This document shows, piece by piece, positions 1 through 7,902 of a stretch of 64,000 nt of DNA; position 1 is the stretch's first letter; each line of letters begins with the position of its first letter. Below the pieces are notes generated by a model. The model made no database searches, was not told the origin of the DNA, and saw nothing but the letters and a program-made list of their open reading frames with translations. A program made the position numbers and the translations under genes. Source of the stretch: Streptomyces sp. 150FB (GTDB taxonomy: Bacteria; Actinomycetota; Actinomycetes; Streptomycetales; Streptomycetaceae); assembly GCF_000818195.1 (NCBI RefSeq), contig NZ_JTHL01000001.1, forward strand, positions 1,922,662 to 1,986,661, read 5' to 3'.

Positions 1-103
1 GCTCCTCGAGGACGAGGGTGTCGAGAAGTTCGCCGCCTCCTGGACCGATCTGCTCAAGTCGACCGAGGCGGAGCTCAAGCGCCTCGCCCCTTCGGAGGGC
101 TGA
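1..103 (+). CDS. tal: Transaldolase, C-terminal fragment
   Basis: Only the last 33 codons are in the window; the reading frame enters from the left edge and stops with TGA at 101-103. The visible protein (LLEDEGVEKFAASWTDLLKS, then TEAELKRLAPSEG) matches the C-terminal helix of actinobacterial transaldolases, which move a three-carbon dihydroxyacetone unit between sugar phosphates in the non-oxidative pentose phosphate pathway. Identity rests on this short tail and on position: tal directly precedes zwf-opcA-pgl in Streptomyces. The zwf ribosome binding site lies inside the last codons, so the two genes are probably co-transcribed. Confidence 0.85.
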   Translation, partial: LLEDEGVEKFAASWTDLLKSTEAELKRLAPSEG

Positions 104-107
104 AACC

Positions 108-1640
108 TTGACCGCAACCCACGGAGCGAATCCGCTCCGTGACGCCGCGGACCGACGGCTCCCGCGTATCGCGGGACCGTCGGGTCTCGTGATCTTCGGC
201 GTTACGGGCGATTTGTCCCGCAAAAAGCTGATGCCTGCGATCTATGACCTGGCCAACCGTGGTCTGCTGCCGCCGGGCTTCTCGCTCATCGGTTTCGCGC
301 GCCGCGAGTGGCAGGACGAGGACTTCGCGCAGGAGGTGCACGACGCCGTCAAGGAGCACGCGCGTACACCGTTCCGCGAGGAGGTGTGGCAGCAGCTCAT
401 CCAGGGGATGCGCTTCGTCCAGGGCACCTTCGACGACGACCAGGCGTTCGAGAACCTCAAGGCCACGATCGAGGACCTCGACAAGAAGCAGGGGACGGGC
501 GGCAACTTCGCCTTCTACCTCTCCGTACCGCCGAAGTTCTTCCCCAAGGTCGTCCAGCAGCTCAAGAAGCACGGGCTCGCCGACCAGAAGGAAGGCTCCT
601 GGCGCCGCGCGGTCATCGAGAAGCCCTTCGGCCACGACCTGGTCTCCGCGAAGGAGCTCAACAAGGTCGTCCACGAGGTCTTCCCGTCGCACGAGGTCTT
701 CAGGATCGACCACTACCTGGGCAAGGAGACCGTCCAGAACATCCTGGCGCTCCGGTTCGCCAACACCCTCTTCGAGCCGATCTGGAACAGGTCGTACGTC
801 GACCACATCCAGATCACCATGGCCGAGGACATCGGCATCGGCGGCCGGGCCGGGTACTACGACGGCATCGGCGCAGCCCGTGACGTCATCCAGAACCACC
901 TGCTCCAGTTGATGGCGCTGACCGCGATGGAGGAGCCCGCCTCCTTCGACGCGGACGCGCTGGCCGCCGAGAAGACCAAGGTGCTGGGCGCCGTACGGCT
1001 GCCGAAGGACCTCGGCGCCGACACGGTGCGCGGGCAGTACGCGGATGGCTGGCAGGGCGGCGAGAAGGCCGTCGGCTACCTCCACGAGGACGGCATCGAC
1101 CCCAAGTCGAAGACGGACACGTACGCCGCGGTGAAGCTGGAGATCGACAACCGCCGCTGGGCGGGCGTGCCGTTCTACCTCCGTACCGGCAAGCGCCTCG
1201 GCCGCCGGGTCACCGAGATCGCGGTCGTCTTCCAGCGCGCGCCGCACTCCCCCTTCGACCACACGGCCACGGAGGAGCTGGGGCAGAACGCCCTGGTCAT
1301 CCGCGTCCAGCCGGACGAGGGCGTGACCATGCGCTTCGGCTCGAAGGTGCCGGGCACCTCGATGGAGGTGCGGGACGTCTCGATGGACTTCGCCTACGGC
1401 GAGTCCTTCACCGAGTCCAGCCCCGAGGCGTACGAGCGGCTCATTCTCGATGTGCTGCTCGGCGACTCGAACCTCTTCCCCCGTACCGAGGAGGTCGAGC
1501 GCTCCTGGAGCATCCTCGACCCGATCGAGCAGTACTGGGACAAGCACGGCAAGCCCGCGCAGTACGAGTCCGGGACCTGGGGTCCTGCCGAGGCGGACGA
1601 AATGCTCGCACGAGACGGACGGAGCTGGCGTCGGCCATGA
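108..1640 (+). CDS. zwf: Glucose-6-phosphate 1-dehydrogenase
   Basis: Oxidises glucose 6-phosphate to 6-phosphogluconolactone with reduction of NADP+, the entry step of the oxidative pentose phosphate pathway. The 510-residue product has the N-terminal dinucleotide-binding motif GVTGDLSRKK (about residues 31-40) and the active-site signature IDHYLGKE (about 200-207). I chose the TTG at 108 because a GGAGGG box (94-99) sits 8 nt upstream and the protein then begins just before the conserved region; the frame is open further upstream but that part does not look like the family. The stop codon overlaps the opcA start (ATGA at 1637-1640), indicating translational coupling. Confidence 0.96.
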   Translation: MTATHGANPLRDAADRRLPRIAGPSGLVIFGVTGDLSRKKLMPAIYDLANRGLLPPGFSLIGFARREWQDEDFAQEVHDAVKEHARTPFREEVWQQLIQGMRFVQGTFDDDQAFENLKATIEDLDKKQGTGGNFAFYLSVPPKFFPKVVQQLKKHGLADQKEGSWRRAVIEKPFGHDLVSAKELNKVVHEVFPSHEVFRIDHYLGKETVQNILALRFANTLFEPIWNRSYVDHIQITMAEDIGIGGRAGYYDGIGAARDVIQNHLLQLMALTAMEEPASFDADALAAEKTKVLGAVRLPKDLGADTVRGQYADGWQGGEKAVGYLHEDGIDPKSKTDTYAAVKLEIDNRRWAGVPFYLRTGKRLGRRVTEIAVVFQRAPHSPFDHTATEELGQNALVIRVQPDEGVTMRFGSKVPGTSMEVRDVSMDFAYGESFTESSPEAYERLILDVLLGDSNLFPRTEEVERSWSILDPIEQYWDKHGKPAQYESGTWGPAEADEMLARDGRSWRRP

Positions 1641-2656
1641 AGATCGACCTAACGGACACCACGTCCAGCAAGATCAACAAGGCGCTGGTGCAGGGGCGCA
1701 GGGCGATCGGCACTCCCGCCGTCGGCATGGTCCTCACGCTGGTCATCGTCACCGACGAGGAGAACGCGTACGACGCGCTCAAGGCCGCCAACGACGCGTC
1801 CCGTGAGCACCCGTCGCGCAAGCTGGTCGTCGTCAAGCGGGTCTCCCGCTCGGCGCGCGACCGCGCGAAGGCGCGCCTCGACGCCGAGGTCCGCCTCGGC
1901 GTCGAGGCCGGCACCGGCGAGACGGTCGTCCTGCGGCTGTACGGCGAGGTCATCGACCACGCCCAGTCGGTCGTACTGCCGCTGCTGCTGCCCGACGCGC
2001 CCGTCGTCGTGTGGTGGGCGGTCAACGCGCCGGTCAACCCGGCGAAGGACCCGCTCGGCACGCTCGCGCAGCGGCGCGTGACGGACACGTACGCCGCTGA
2101 GCACCCCATCGAGGAGCTCAAGGCGCGCGCCTCCGTCTACACACCGGGCGACACGGATCTGGCGTGGAGCCGGATCACCCCATGGCGCTCGATGCTGGCG
2201 GCGGCGCTGGACCAGGTCGACTGCGACGTCACCTCGGTGGAGGTGGCGGGCGAGGAGCACAACGCGAGCGTCGAGCTGCTCGCCATGTGGCTCGCGAACC
2301 GGCTGAAGGTACCGGTCAAGCGCGCCGTCTCCTCCGGCCCCGGCCTCACGGCCGTACGGATGGAGTCCACGTGCGGTCCGATCGTCCTGGACCGCGCCGA
2401 CGGCACGCTGGCGACGCTCTGCATCGAGGGCCAGCCGGACCGGGCGGTGGCGCTCAAGCGGCGCGAGACCTCCGAGCTGATCGCGGAGGAGCTGCGCAGG
2501 CTGGACCCGGACGAGACGTACGCCGCGGCGCTGAAGTTCGGCATGGAGCGGCTCGAGGACGGGTCGGGCAAGGCCGCGTCAGGCGGCTCCGACAAGGCGA
2601 CCGGCGAGGCGGCGAAGAAGGCCGCGGCTCCGGCCAAGAAGGCGGCGGCGAAGTGA
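1637..2656 (+). CDS. opcA: Glucose-6-phosphate dehydrogenase assembly protein OpcA
   Basis: OpcA is an actinobacterial (and cyanobacterial) partner needed for assembly or activation of glucose-6-phosphate dehydrogenase. The 339-residue protein begins MKIDLTDTTSSKINKALV and matches the family throughout, for example in the PVVVWWAVNAP segment. The last 35 or so residues are a Lys/Ala-rich tail (KKAAAPAKKAAAK), resembling histone H1-like tails; a similar tail occurs on UvrA in this window. The ATG overlaps the zwf stop by 4 nt and its own stop overlaps the pgl GTG by 4 nt, so zwf, opcA and pgl form a tightly coupled unit. Confidence 0.95.
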   Translation: MKIDLTDTTSSKINKALVQGRRAIGTPAVGMVLTLVIVTDEENAYDALKAANDASREHPSRKLVVVKRVSRSARDRAKARLDAEVRLGVEAGTGETVVLRLYGEVIDHAQSVVLPLLLPDAPVVVWWAVNAPVNPAKDPLGTLAQRRVTDTYAAEHPIEELKARASVYTPGDTDLAWSRITPWRSMLAAALDQVDCDVTSVEVAGEEHNASVELLAMWLANRLKVPVKRAVSSGPGLTAVRMESTCGPIVLDRADGTLATLCIEGQPDRAVALKRRETSELIAEELRRLDPDETYAAALKFGMERLEDGSGKAASGGSDKATGEAAKKAAAPAKKAAAK

Positions 2657-3435
2657 GTGTCCCTCAGCTCGTCGTCCACCGGGACAAGGAGCTGATGGCA
2701 CAGGCCACGGCGGCCAGGCTGATCACGAGGATCGTGGACGCCCAGGCCTCCCGTGGCTCCGCCTCCGTCGTCCTCACGGGCGGGCGCAACGGCAACGGCC
2801 TGCTGGCCGCGCTGTCGTCGGCGCCCGCGCGGGACGCGATCGACTGGTCGCGGCTCGACCTGTGGTGGGGTGACGAGCGCTTCCTGCCCGAGGGTGACCC
2901 GGAGCGCAATGTCACCCAGGCGCGTGAGGCGCTGCTCGACTCGGTGCCGCTGGACCCGTCGCGGGTGCACGCGATGCCGGCGTCGGACGGCCCGTACGGC
3001 AGTGATGTGGAGGCGGCGGCAGCCGCGTACGCGACGGAACTCGTCGCGGCCGCGCGGCCGGAGGACCACGCCTCGGTGCCGTCCTTCGACGTGCTGATGC
3101 TGGGCGTCGGCCCGGACACGCATGTCGCTTCGCTCTTCCCCGAGCTGCCGGGCGTCCGGGAGACCGAGCGCTCGGTGGTGGCCGTACGCGGGGCGCCCAA
3201 GCCCCCGCCGCTGCGTATCTCGCTGACGCTGCCCGCCATCCGCGCCGCGCACGAGGTGTGGCTGCTCGCCGCGGGCGAGGACAAGGCGGAGGCGGCGGAG
3301 ATCGCGCTGTCGGGCGCGGGCGAGATCCAGGCTCCGGCGGCGGGCGCGTACGGCAGGAGCCGTACGCTCTGGCTGCTGGACGCAGCAGCGGCGTCGAAGC
3401 TGCCGCGCGGGCTGTACCCGCCGGCGTCGGCCTGA
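2653..3435 (+). CDS. pgl: 6-phosphogluconolactonase
   Basis: Hydrolyses 6-phosphogluconolactone to 6-phosphogluconate, the second oxidative pentose phosphate step. The 260-residue product has the family signature DLWWGDERFLP and the GVGPDTHVASLFP segment. The frame is open for about 490 nt upstream, but the start is set at the GTG at 2653, which overlaps the opcA stop (GTGA) and gives the usual length for the Streptomyces family (DevB/Pgl). No independent Shine-Dalgarno box is obvious, consistent with coupling to opcA translation. A strong hairpin follows at 3473. Confidence 0.95.
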   Translation: MSVPQLVVHRDKELMAQATAARLITRIVDAQASRGSASVVLTGGRNGNGLLAALSSAPARDAIDWSRLDLWWGDERFLPEGDPERNVTQAREALLDSVPLDPSRVHAMPASDGPYGSDVEAAAAAYATELVAAARPEDHASVPSFDVLMLGVGPDTHVASLFPELPGVRETERSVVAVRGAPKPPPLRISLTLPAIRAAHEVWLLAAGEDKAEAAEIALSGAGEIQAPAAGAYGRSRTLWLLDAAAASKLPRGLYPPASA

Positions 3436-3472
3436 CCGTCGGCCTGACGCCGCTGTTGACGCTCGTCGCCCA

Positions 3473-3510
3473 CGTGGCCCGGGCCGCCTCTCGGGGCGGA
3501 CCGGGCCACG
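3473..3510. terminator. Bidirectional hairpin terminator between pgl and the PBP gene
   Basis: Perfect 10-bp arms (cgtggcccgg / ccgggccacg) enclose a further ccgcc/ggcgg pairing. It lies between two convergent genes and could end both transcripts. There is no T-run, as is usual for Streptomyces terminators. Confidence 0.7.
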
Positions 3511-3551
3511 GGCGTATACAGGACGTCGGACCGTCGGCGGGTCCCGGCGGA

Positions 3552-5642
3552 TCAGTGGGTCTGCGCGATCAGACCGTCCGGCTGGATGGCGGGCAGCGCG
3601 GCGCGCGGCTTCGGCAGCATGGCCTTGTCCAGGTGCTGCTTGCCGTTGGCGTCCAGCCCGTACATCGCCTCGTAGATCTTGCGGACGGCGGGTCCTGAGG
3701 CGCCGGAGCCGGTGCCGCCCTGGGAGATCGTCATGACGATCGTGTAGTCCTTGGTGTACGAGGCGAACCACGAGGTCGTCTGCTTGCCGTGGACCTCGGC
3801 CGTACCCGTCTTGGCGTGCATCGGGATCTTGTCCTGGGGCCAGTTCAGGAAGCGCCACGCCGCCGAACCCCGGGTCGCGACGGCGGCGAGGGCCGCGTCG
3901 ATGTTGTTGCGGGTGGTCTTGTTCATCGGCAGCTTGCCGTGCGACTTCGGCTTGATCTCCGAGACGTGCTTGCCGTCGGCGCTGACGATGGCCTTGCCGA
4001 TCGTCGGGTCGTACAGCGTGCCGCCGTTGGATATCGCGGAGTAGATGTCGGCCATCTGGACCGGGGTGACGAGTGTGTCGCCCTGCCCGATCGAGTAGTT
4101 GATGGCGTCGCCCTCACGCATCTGGTCGCCGTCGCGGCAGTTCTCGTACTCGAGCTTCTGGACGAAGCTGCCGTTCTTCTTGCCGCTCTTGCACCAGGCG
4201 TCCTTGTTCGCCTCGAAGAAGTCCTTCTTCCACTGGCGGTCGGGAACGCGGCCCGAGACCTCGTTGGGCAGGTCGATCCCGGTGGGCTTGCCGAGGCCGA
4301 ACTTGTGGGCGGTGGTGAAGAACGCGTCCTTGGGGTGCTTCTTCGGGTCGATCCCGCCGTCCTTGTTCCACTCCTTGTCGGCGATGCCGTAGAACACGGT
4401 GTCGCAGGAGACTTCGAGGGCCTTGCCGAGGGTGATGTCGCCGTAGCCCTCGGACTCGTAGTTCTGGAAGGTCTGGCTGCCGACGGAGTACGAACTGGGG
4501 CAGGGATAGCTGCCGTTGAACTCGTACCCGGCGTTGACCGCGGCCGTCGATGAGACCACCTTGAAGATCGAGCCGGGCGCCGCCTGGCTCTGGATGGCGC
4601 GGTTCAGCAGCGGATAGTCGGAACTCTTCGCCGTGAGCTTCTCGTAGTCCTTGGCGGAGATCCCGCCGACCCAGGAGTTGGGGTCGTACGTCGGCTGCGA
4701 GGCCATCGCGACCACGCGGCCCGTCTTCGCCTCCATGACGACGACGGAACCCGAGTCAGCCTTGTACTTCACGTGCGTGACCGGGTCGATCTGCGTGCGC
4801 GCTTCCTTCATCGCGTCGTTCAACTCGCGCTCGGCGACGCCCTGGACGCGCGCGTCGATGGACGTCACGATGTTCGAACCCGGCTGCGCCTTGTCCTTGG
4901 CGGTCTGGCCGATGACCCGGCCGAGGTTGTCCACCTCGTACCGCGTGACGCCGGCCTTGCCGCGCAACTGCTCGTCGTACGTACGCTCAAGCCCGGAGCG
5001 GCCGACCTGGTCGGAGCTGAGATAGGGCGAGTCGGTGTTCTTGGCCTTGTTGACCTCGTCGTCCGTCACGGGCGAGAGGTAACCGAGCACCTGCGCGGTG
5101 GACGCCTTCGAGGGCGCCGGATAGCGGCGTACGGCGGTGGGCTCGGCGGTGATGCCGGGGAAGTCCTCGGAACTCTCGCGGATCTGGAGGGCCTGCTGGG
5201 TGGTCGCCTTGTCGGTGACCAGGATCGGCTGGTACGGGGAGCCGTTCCAGCAGGGCTTCGGGGTCTTCGCGTCGCAGAGCCGGACCTTGTCGATGACCTC
5301 CTGCGGCTTCATACCGAGCACACCGGCGACCCGGGTGAGGACGGCCTTGCCGTCGTCCGCCATGGTCAGGAGCTTGGTACGGGAGGCGGTGACGACGAGC
5401 CGCGTCTCGTTGTCGGCGAGCGGCACACCCCGGTCGTCGAGGATCGACCCGCGTACGGCGGGCTGGACGACCTGCTGGACGTGGTTGTTCTTGGCCTCGG
5501 CCGTGTACTCCTGACCGTTGCGGACCTGGAGGTACCAGAGACGGCCGCCCAGGGTGAGGAGGAGGGCGAAGACGAGGATCTGGATGAGGACCAGCCGGAA
5601 CTGCACCCGAGAGGTGCGGCCGGTCTCGGGTATGTTGCTCAA
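3552..5642 (-). CDS. Penicillin-binding protein 2 (class B transpeptidase)
   Basis: A membrane-anchored D,D-transpeptidase that crosslinks peptidoglycan. Residues about 12-38 form one N-terminal membrane anchor (FRLVLIQILVFALLLTLGGRL), followed by the PBP dimer domain and the transpeptidase domain. All three catalytic motifs are visible: SIFK (about 358-361), SCD in the SxN/SxD position (about 412-414) and KTG (about 611-613). At 696 residues it has the MrdA/PBP2-like size. The TTG start at 5642 is chosen because AGGGGG lies 6-7 nt upstream; an in-frame start further out has no such site. No rodA, mreC or mreD is adjacent, so whether it acts in elongation, sporulation or another process cannot be told. 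Confidence 0.9.
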   Translation of the reverse strand: MSNIPETGRTSRVQFRLVLIQILVFALLLTLGGRLWYLQVRNGQEYTAEAKNNHVQQVVQPAVRGSILDDRGVPLADNETRLVVTASRTKLLTMADDGKAVLTRVAGVLGMKPQEVIDKVRLCDAKTPKPCWNGSPYQPILVTDKATTQQALQIRESSEDFPGITAEPTAVRRYPAPSKASTAQVLGYLSPVTDDEVNKAKNTDSPYLSSDQVGRSGLERTYDEQLRGKAGVTRYEVDNLGRVIGQTAKDKAQPGSNIVTSIDARVQGVAERELNDAMKEARTQIDPVTHVKYKADSGSVVVMEAKTGRVVAMASQPTYDPNSWVGGISAKDYEKLTAKSSDYPLLNRAIQSQAAPGSIFKVVSSTAAVNAGYEFNGSYPCPSSYSVGSQTFQNYESEGYGDITLGKALEVSCDTVFYGIADKEWNKDGGIDPKKHPKDAFFTTAHKFGLGKPTGIDLPNEVSGRVPDRQWKKDFFEANKDAWCKSGKKNGSFVQKLEYENCRDGDQMREGDAINYSIGQGDTLVTPVQMADIYSAISNGGTLYDPTIGKAIVSADGKHVSEIKPKSHGKLPMNKTTRNNIDAALAAVATRGSAAWRFLNWPQDKIPMHAKTGTAEVHGKQTTSWFASYTKDYTIVMTISQGGTGSGASGPAVRKIYEAMYGLDANGKQHLDKAMLPKPRAALPAIQPDGLIAQTH

Positions 5643-6068
5643 CTTTTGTCCCCCTGGGACGTCTGATCCGCCGGCGCGTTCACGCAGCACACACCACTAC
5701 TGCCGGCCCCCGACCAAGGGAGCGGCCACGCCTGCAAGTTACCGCACACGACTGTGCGGCAAAGGGGGCAGGCCCCACCCCTGCCGGGCCACGATACGAC
5801 CGCACGCCGGCTCTGACGAACCGGCCCGGGGGCGGGCTGGGAAGCCGAGCGCCAGGAACAGCGAGGAGAAGGCCCGGGGGCCCCGGTGTTGCTCCAGCCA
5901 GTCGCACAGGCCGGGCTCCCCGCACGCAGCCGGAGACACGACAGCGCCCCGGCTCGTCGGGGCCGGGGCGGGGCGGCACCGCGCGTCGGGCACGACCGTT
6001 GGGCTTGGCCTCCTCGGCGGACGGCGCCCGCCTCCCGGTCGGGGAGGCGCGACGCCGAACGCTCGGTC
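5643..6068. other. Intergenic region between the PBP and ArsR genes
   Basis: About 430 bases with no convincing gene. A short minus-strand frame at 5739-5993 is Pro/Arg/Gly-rich without family resemblance. The stretch must hold the PBP promoter. It contains a perfect 7-bp hairpin at 5742-5759 (ccgcaca / tgtgcgg, 4-nt loop), possibly an operator or part of the leader, and the ArsR-side hairpin at 6029-6049. Confidence 0.5.
6029..6049 (-). terminator. Hairpin downstream of the ArsR gene
   Basis: Perfect 8-bp arms cgcctccc / gggaggcg with a 5-nt loop, about 20 nt beyond the stop of the minus-strand ArsR gene. No T-run. Confidence 0.5.
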
Positions 6069-6383
6069 TCAGGCGTCCCGCAGGACCAGTGACAGCAGGC
6101 CCGGGAAGCGTGCCTCGAATTCGGGGCGGCGTAGGCGGTTGACGCGTTTGGGGCCCTTGTCGCGCTGTTCCAGCAGGCCCGCCGTGCGCAGTACCGCGAA
6201 GTGGTGGCTCAGGCCCGCCTTGCCCACCGGGACGTTGAAGGTGCCACAGGCGCGCTCCCAGTCGTCCGCGCTCGCGAGTTCGCGTACGAGCTGGAGCCGG
6301 ACGGGGTCCGCGAGCGCGGCCAGGGCCGTCTGGATCGGTACGTCGGCGGGGTCGGTGTGCTCGGGTTCTGCCCGATGGCCCAT
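6069..6383 (-). CDS. ArsR-family winged-helix transcriptional regulator
   Basis: A 104-residue DNA-binding repressor of the ArsR/SmtB type. The protein shows the helix-turn-helix region ALADPVRLQLVRELA, then VGKAGLSHHFAVLRTAGLLEQRDKG (recognition helix and wing). I see no Cys/His metal cluster typical of arsenic or zinc sensors, so the signal is unknown. The ATG at 6383 is chosen over an ATG seven codons upstream because GGGAGG lies about 7 nt before it. It is divergent from the quinone oxidoreductase at 6481, and the shared 97-nt gap carries a promoter and an inverted repeat, so it probably represses that gene and itself. Confidence 0.88.
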   Translation of the reverse strand: MGHRAEPEHTDPADVPIQTALAALADPVRLQLVRELASADDWERACGTFNVPVGKAGLSHHFAVLRTAGLLEQRDKGPKRVNRLRRPEFEARFPGLLSLVLRDA

Positions 6384-6404
6384 CTCGGTTCCTCCCGGAG
6401 CCAC

Positions 6405-6459
6405 TTGCGGAGTGTTCGATGAAATCCGTACACTCGCGGTGTTCGCTTCTTGTTGAACA
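6405..6459 (+). promoter_or_regulatory. Promoter and candidate ArsR operator for the quinone oxidoreductase
   Basis: TTGCGG (6405-6410) and TACACT (6429-6434), spaced 18 nt, form a housekeeping-type promoter reading rightwards. The inverted repeat TGTTC-N10-GAACA at 6440-6459 covers the predicted transcription start, where a repressor would block initiation. Confidence 0.45.
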
Positions 6460-6480
6460 GTCTACCCAGGGGGAACAGCT

Positions 6481-7461
6481 ATGCGCGCAGTCCAGTTCGA
6501 GCAGTACGGCGGACCCGAGGTCCTCCAGGTGTCCCAGGTCCCCGTGCCGGAGCCGGGTACGGGTGAGGTGACCATCGACGTCGCCTACGCCGGCGTCAAC
6601 TTCGCCGACACCAAGGCCCGCGCCGTCGGCTACCGGGTCCCCGCCCTGCCCTTCGGCCCCGGCCTTGAGGTCTCCGGCCGGATACGGGCCGTCGGTGCCG
6701 GCGTCGAGGGTCTGCGTCCCGGCCAGCAGGTCGCCGCCCTCACCCCGCACAGCGGTTATGCCGAGGTGGCCGTCGCCCCGGCCGCCACCGTTTTCGCGCT
6801 CCCCACGGGCGTCTCCCTGCGCACCGGCGCCACCCTGCCGACCGTCCTGCCCACCGTGCGGGCCCTCGTCCACGAGGTCGGCCGGCTGCGGGCCGGGGAG
6901 ACCGTACTCGTCCAGGGCGCCGCGGGCGGCGTCGGCACCGTCGCGGGGCAGGTCGCCCGGCTCGGCGGCGCGAGCGCCGTCTACGGCGTCGTATCGCGGC
7001 CCGAGAAGGTCGATGAGGCGCTCAGGTACGGCTACGACGAGGTGTTCGTGGGCGACGGCTTCAGCGACGAGGTGCGGCGCGCGACCGGCGGCCGTGGTGT
7101 CGACCTCGCCCTCGACCCGGTGGGCGGCGACACCCTGCGCCGGAGCCTGGACGCCCTCGCACGCTTCGGCCGCCTCGTCTCCTTCGGCAACGCCGGCGGA
7201 GCCGCGCCCTGGCAATTCGGCCAGTCCGAGCTTTATCCGCGCGGGCTCTCGGTGGCCGGCTTCTCCATCCTCACCCTCGCCCAGGACGATCCCGACGCGC
7301 TGCGCGCCATCGCCGAGAAGTCCTTCCTGCTCACCGCGAGCGGCAAGGTCGACCTGCCGATCACCGCCGAGTTCCCCCTCGATCAGGCAGCCGAGGCCCA
7401 CCGCCTGATGGACACCCGCACCACCGTCGGCAAACTGCTGCTGCGTGTCGCAGGCGAGTGA
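6481..7461 (+). CDS. Zinc-independent NADPH:quinone oxidoreductase (MDR superfamily)
   Basis: A 326-residue medium-chain dehydrogenase/reductase of the quinone oxidoreductase (zeta-crystallin-like) branch, expected to reduce quinones or similar carbonyls with NADPH. The N-terminal GroES-like domain (FEQYGGPEVLQV, AYAGVNFADTKAR) is followed by a Rossmann domain with QGAAGGVGTVAGQVARLGG (about residues 145-163). The zinc-ligand cysteines of alcohol dehydrogenases are absent. A good site (AGGGGGAACAGCT) precedes the ATG. Divergent arrangement with an ArsR regulator suggests induction by a small electrophilic or redox-active compound. Confidence 0.9.
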   Translation: MRAVQFEQYGGPEVLQVSQVPVPEPGTGEVTIDVAYAGVNFADTKARAVGYRVPALPFGPGLEVSGRIRAVGAGVEGLRPGQQVAALTPHSGYAEVAVAPAATVFALPTGVSLRTGATLPTVLPTVRALVHEVGRLRAGETVLVQGAAGGVGTVAGQVARLGGASAVYGVVSRPEKVDEALRYGYDEVFVGDGFSDEVRRATGGRGVDLALDPVGGDTLRRSLDALARFGRLVSFGNAGGAAPWQFGQSELYPRGLSVAGFSILTLAQDDPDALRAIAEKSFLLTASGKVDLPITAEFPLDQAAEAHRLMDTRTTVGKLLLRVAGE

Positions 7462-7557
7462 CGGCGCGGCCCTCGGCACTGACGCCGTGGTCTCACGTCG
7501 GAATCATCCCCGAAATCGGGAGGAGCACCTGGTAGCACAGGGGGCTACGGTCACTTT

Positions 7558-7902
7558 ATGAGCGTTCAGCCCGAGATCACCCAGCGCGACCTGCGTAGCC
7601 GTTCCAACGAGATCATGGACGCCGTCCAGGGCGGGCAGTCTTTCACCATCACTCGCGACGGGCACCGGATCGCCGAGCTGATCCCCTTGCGCAGGCGTCG
7701 GCGGTTCGTCCCGCGTTCGGAGTTCGCCGCCATGTCCCGCACCGCGTCGGATGTCTCCCTGGAGGCGTTCCGGGCCGACCAGGACGGCACGGCCGAGCAG
7801 GAGACAGACGACGCGCCAGGGCCGGTCCCAGTCACCCCCGGGGCCGTTCCGGCTCCAGGAACGGTGTCAGGAGGTCCGGGACCGCGGTGTCCGCGAAGGT
7901 GA
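7558..7902 (+). CDS. Orphan Phd/YefM-type antitoxin
   Basis: Residues 1-84 match prevent-host-death antitoxins: RDLRSRSNEIMDAVQGGQSFTITRDGHRIAELIPL is the N-terminal DNA-binding fold, followed by the C-terminal toxin-binding helix region (AMSRTASDVSLEAFRADQDG). Related operons encode a PIN-domain VapC toxin immediately downstream, but here the frame runs on into Pro/Gly-rich sequence (about residues 85-114) that overlaps, in antisense, the 3' end of the PH-domain gene. No toxin is present. The N-terminal part looks intact; the tail is probably read-through after toxin loss. TACGGT (7546-7551) lies 6 nt before the ATG, suggesting a leaderless mRNA. Confidence 0.8.
   Translation: MSVQPEITQRDLRSRSNEIMDAVQGGQSFTITRDGHRIAELIPLRRRRRFVPRSEFAAMSRTASDVSLEAFRADQDGTAEQETDDAPGPVPVTPGAVPAPGTVSGGPGPRCPRR

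Noticed and set aside
5739..5993. An 84-residue minus-strand frame in the PBP-ArsR gap
   Set aside because: Pro/Arg/Cys-rich random-looking sequence, no ribosome site and no family resemblance.
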